From an uncultured Gammaproteobacteria bacterium (GTDB lineage Bacteria > Pseudomonadota > Gammaproteobacteria > Pseudomonadales > Pseudohongiellaceae): 34,580 nucleotides of DNA. Under the pieces are notes generated by a model. It made no database searches and was not told the origin of the DNA. It was given only the letters and a program-made list of their open reading frames with translations. A program made the position numbers and the translations under genes. Shown one piece after another: positions 33,560 to 34,580 of this stretch. Positions within the stretch are counted from its first letter, which is position 1. Every line of letters begins with the position of its first letter. Location of the stretch: NCBI GenBank assembly GCA_903889815.1, contig CAISYX010000336.1, forward strand, positions 1 to 34,580. The letters are read 5' to 3'.

Positions 33560-34450
33560 TTACTGACCAGTCACTTCGCGCAATAAATCAAGCGCTCTGC
33601 GCTGAGTATCGGCGGTCGCCTCGGGATCGTAACGATGCGGCAACAGATCAAAGTCAGCCTTGTTGTCGAACCAGTGGGTTGCCCCAGCATATTCGATGAA
33701 TTCCGACTGCGCGCCACTTTCGCGCAGTTTGGCCATGCGCTTCTGACACGGCTCGAACGGAACATTTTCATCGCCCGTTCCCATGAACACGAGCGCCCGG
33801 GTCCCGCTGGGCAACGAACGCGTGTATGAATGGCTGCCGAAGCCGCAATACGGATAGAAGGCAATGATCGCCCGGAATTGTGCTGGCTTGGGCGCACGCC
33901 AATCGAGCAGGTTCGGCGGACGCTTGTTCAGGCTGACGAAGTGGAGCAGGTCCCAGACCGTCCAGCCTCCATGACTCCATCCTGCCAAGACGATGTTTGA
34001 TTGATCGACGACGGGCGGGAATTCCAAGCGATCCAATGCCACCGCAATGTCGCCAGCCCGCTCGAAGCCGTAGATGCCTTCGCCCTCACATGCGACGGCC
34101 TCGATCGCCTTGGGGTCGGTCAAGCCACGCGCGGCAAAGCTATCCACATATAAGACTGCGTAGCCGGCTGCCATGAAAACGGCCCGCCATCGCTCATGGT
34201 GAGGACGCCAGCCGAGACATCCTGGCGCCATCACTACCATCGGAACCGGCACCACGGCCGTTTTCGGCATAGTCAGGGTCACATGGGGCGCTAGCGTTCT
34301 CCAGAGCTCGTCGCTCGATTGCGCCTTGCTCAACCAGCGCGCGGAGAATGTAGTCACACCGTCCATCAGCGAGCTAGCCCATACCAGCGCTACGCACGCA
34401 GCCAGCACCAATACACCAATCCATAATTTGGCATGTTGCTTTAGCGGCAT
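33560..34450 (-). CDS. Membrane-anchored dienelactone-hydrolase-like alpha/beta hydrolase
   Basis: 296 residues. N-terminal signal anchor (KLWIGVLVLAACVALVWASS), then alpha/beta hydrolase core: APGCLGW oxyanion-hole region, nucleophile Ser in GWSHGG, acid Asp in GTGDENVPF and His in GATHWFD, in the dienelactone-hydrolase order. Substrate unknown. The ATG at 34450 is favoured over an in-frame upstream start because GAGGA lies six to eight bases before it and the heptamer GTTAGGC, an integron core site, lies only 18 bases upstream. Confidence 0.85.
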   Translation of the reverse strand: MPLKQHAKLWIGVLVLAACVALVWASSLMDGVTTFSARWLSKAQSSDELWRTLAPHVTLTMPKTAVVPVPMVVMAPGCLGWRPHHERWRAVFMAAGYAVLYVDSFAARGLTDPKAIEAVACEGEGIYGFERAGDIAVALDRLEFPPVVDQSNIVLAGWSHGGWTVWDLLHFVSLNKRPPNLLDWRAPKPAQFRAIIAFYPYCGFGSHSYTRSLPSGTRALVFMGTGDENVPFEPCQKRMAKLRESGAQSEFIEYAGATHWFDNKADFDLLPHRYDPEATADTQRRALDLLREVTGQ

Positions 34451-34467
34451 GTATCGTCCTCGCGCGG

Positions 34468-34474
34468 GCCTAAC
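34468..34474 (-). mobile_element. Isolated integron core-site heptamer
   Basis: Minus strand GTTAGGC, a perfect GTTRRRY, preceded by ATACAAAT. It sits where the boundary of the hydrolase cassette should be, but the paired RYYYAAC of a full attC is not found upstream, so it could be an attI end or a relic. Confidence 0.4.
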
Positions 34475-34480
34475 ATTTGT

Positions 34481-34500
34481 ATAGTGCGCCAACGCACTAT
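34481..34500. other. 8-bp perfect inverted repeat upstream of the hydrolase
   Basis: ATAGTGCG and CGCACTAT around a four-base spacer. On the minus strand TTCAAA (34503-34498 region) and TATACA flank it at promoter-like distance, so it could be an operator inside a promoter; alternatively a hairpin after an upstream gene. Confidence 0.4.
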
Positions 34501-34580
34501 TTGAACAGCATATGGCCGGAGTCTACCCGCCTTTTTCCGGAAAGAACAATCACTTGATCGCCATACGCTGTCGCGGCGTC

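Noticed and set aside
34497..34580. Minus-strand open frame of 27 codons ending at a TAG inside the palindrome, and an opposite frame starting ATG at about 34511
   Set aside because: Both are too short at the window edge and match no family I know; the plus-strand frame does not resemble an IntI N-terminus.
1..34580. CRISPR arrays, tRNA or rRNA genes, complete insertion sequences
   Set aside because: No regularly spaced repeats, no tRNA-like cloverleaf or rRNA stretches noticed, and no transposase reading frame.

Overview
The window reads as a moderately high-GC gammaproteobacterial chromosome. Evidence: the pepP-ubiH cluster facing a small coiled-coil gene, then zapA, 6S RNA (ssrS) and 5-formyltetrahydrofolate cyclo-ligase; PBP1B followed by a pseudomonad-style LpoP lipoprotein; and many outer-membrane proteins (TonB-dependent receptor, AlgE-like porin, MipA/OmpV, a DUF5916 barrel). 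Species cannot be read from the sequence.

Layout. 1-5.5 kb is housekeeping: the start of a UbiI-like hydroxylase, a MaoC-like hydratase and a DUF1499 lipoprotein on the opposite strand, ubiH, pepP, a ZapB-like small protein, zapA, ssrS, fau and an unlisted-looking 30-residue membrane microprotein. 5.7-11.0 kb is an SOS mutasome (imuA-imuB and dnaE2) in an unusual convergent layout, each arm with its own LexA box directly in front of the first gene. 11.0-17.6 kb carries an AlgE-like porin, mrcB-lpoP and a large membrane protein with EF-hand-like loops. 17.6-24.6 kb is a leftward block: TonB-dependent receptor, a 26-codon mini-ORF with a strong ribosome-binding site, an NHL-repeat secreted protein, a P-type cation ATPase that seems to start at CTG overlapping the previous stop, and a DUF3147 membrane protein. 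A MarR-type regulator is divergent from the receptor, with a perfect 14-bp palindrome between them.

24.6-34.6 kb is accessory. It has a secreted M23-like protein, a DUF5916 outer-membrane protein, and between them a gene graveyard: remnants of a higBA toxin-antitoxin pair fused to an inverted 50-bp exact copy from inside the DUF5916 gene, plus a YdeI/OmdA-like remnant. A ccdAB toxin-antitoxin pair, a Cfr/RlmN-family radical SAM methyltransferase and a MipA/OmpV protein follow.

The last 2.5 kb is the most notable stretch. It looks like a leftward-reading integron cassette array with two attC sites, an orphan membrane-protein cassette, a truncated transglutaminase, a DNA-alkylation-repair remnant whose stop codon lies in the attC core, and an alpha/beta hydrolase next to another core-site heptamer. 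No integron integrase is visible; by orientation it would lie beyond the right edge, or the array may be an integrase-less attC cluster.
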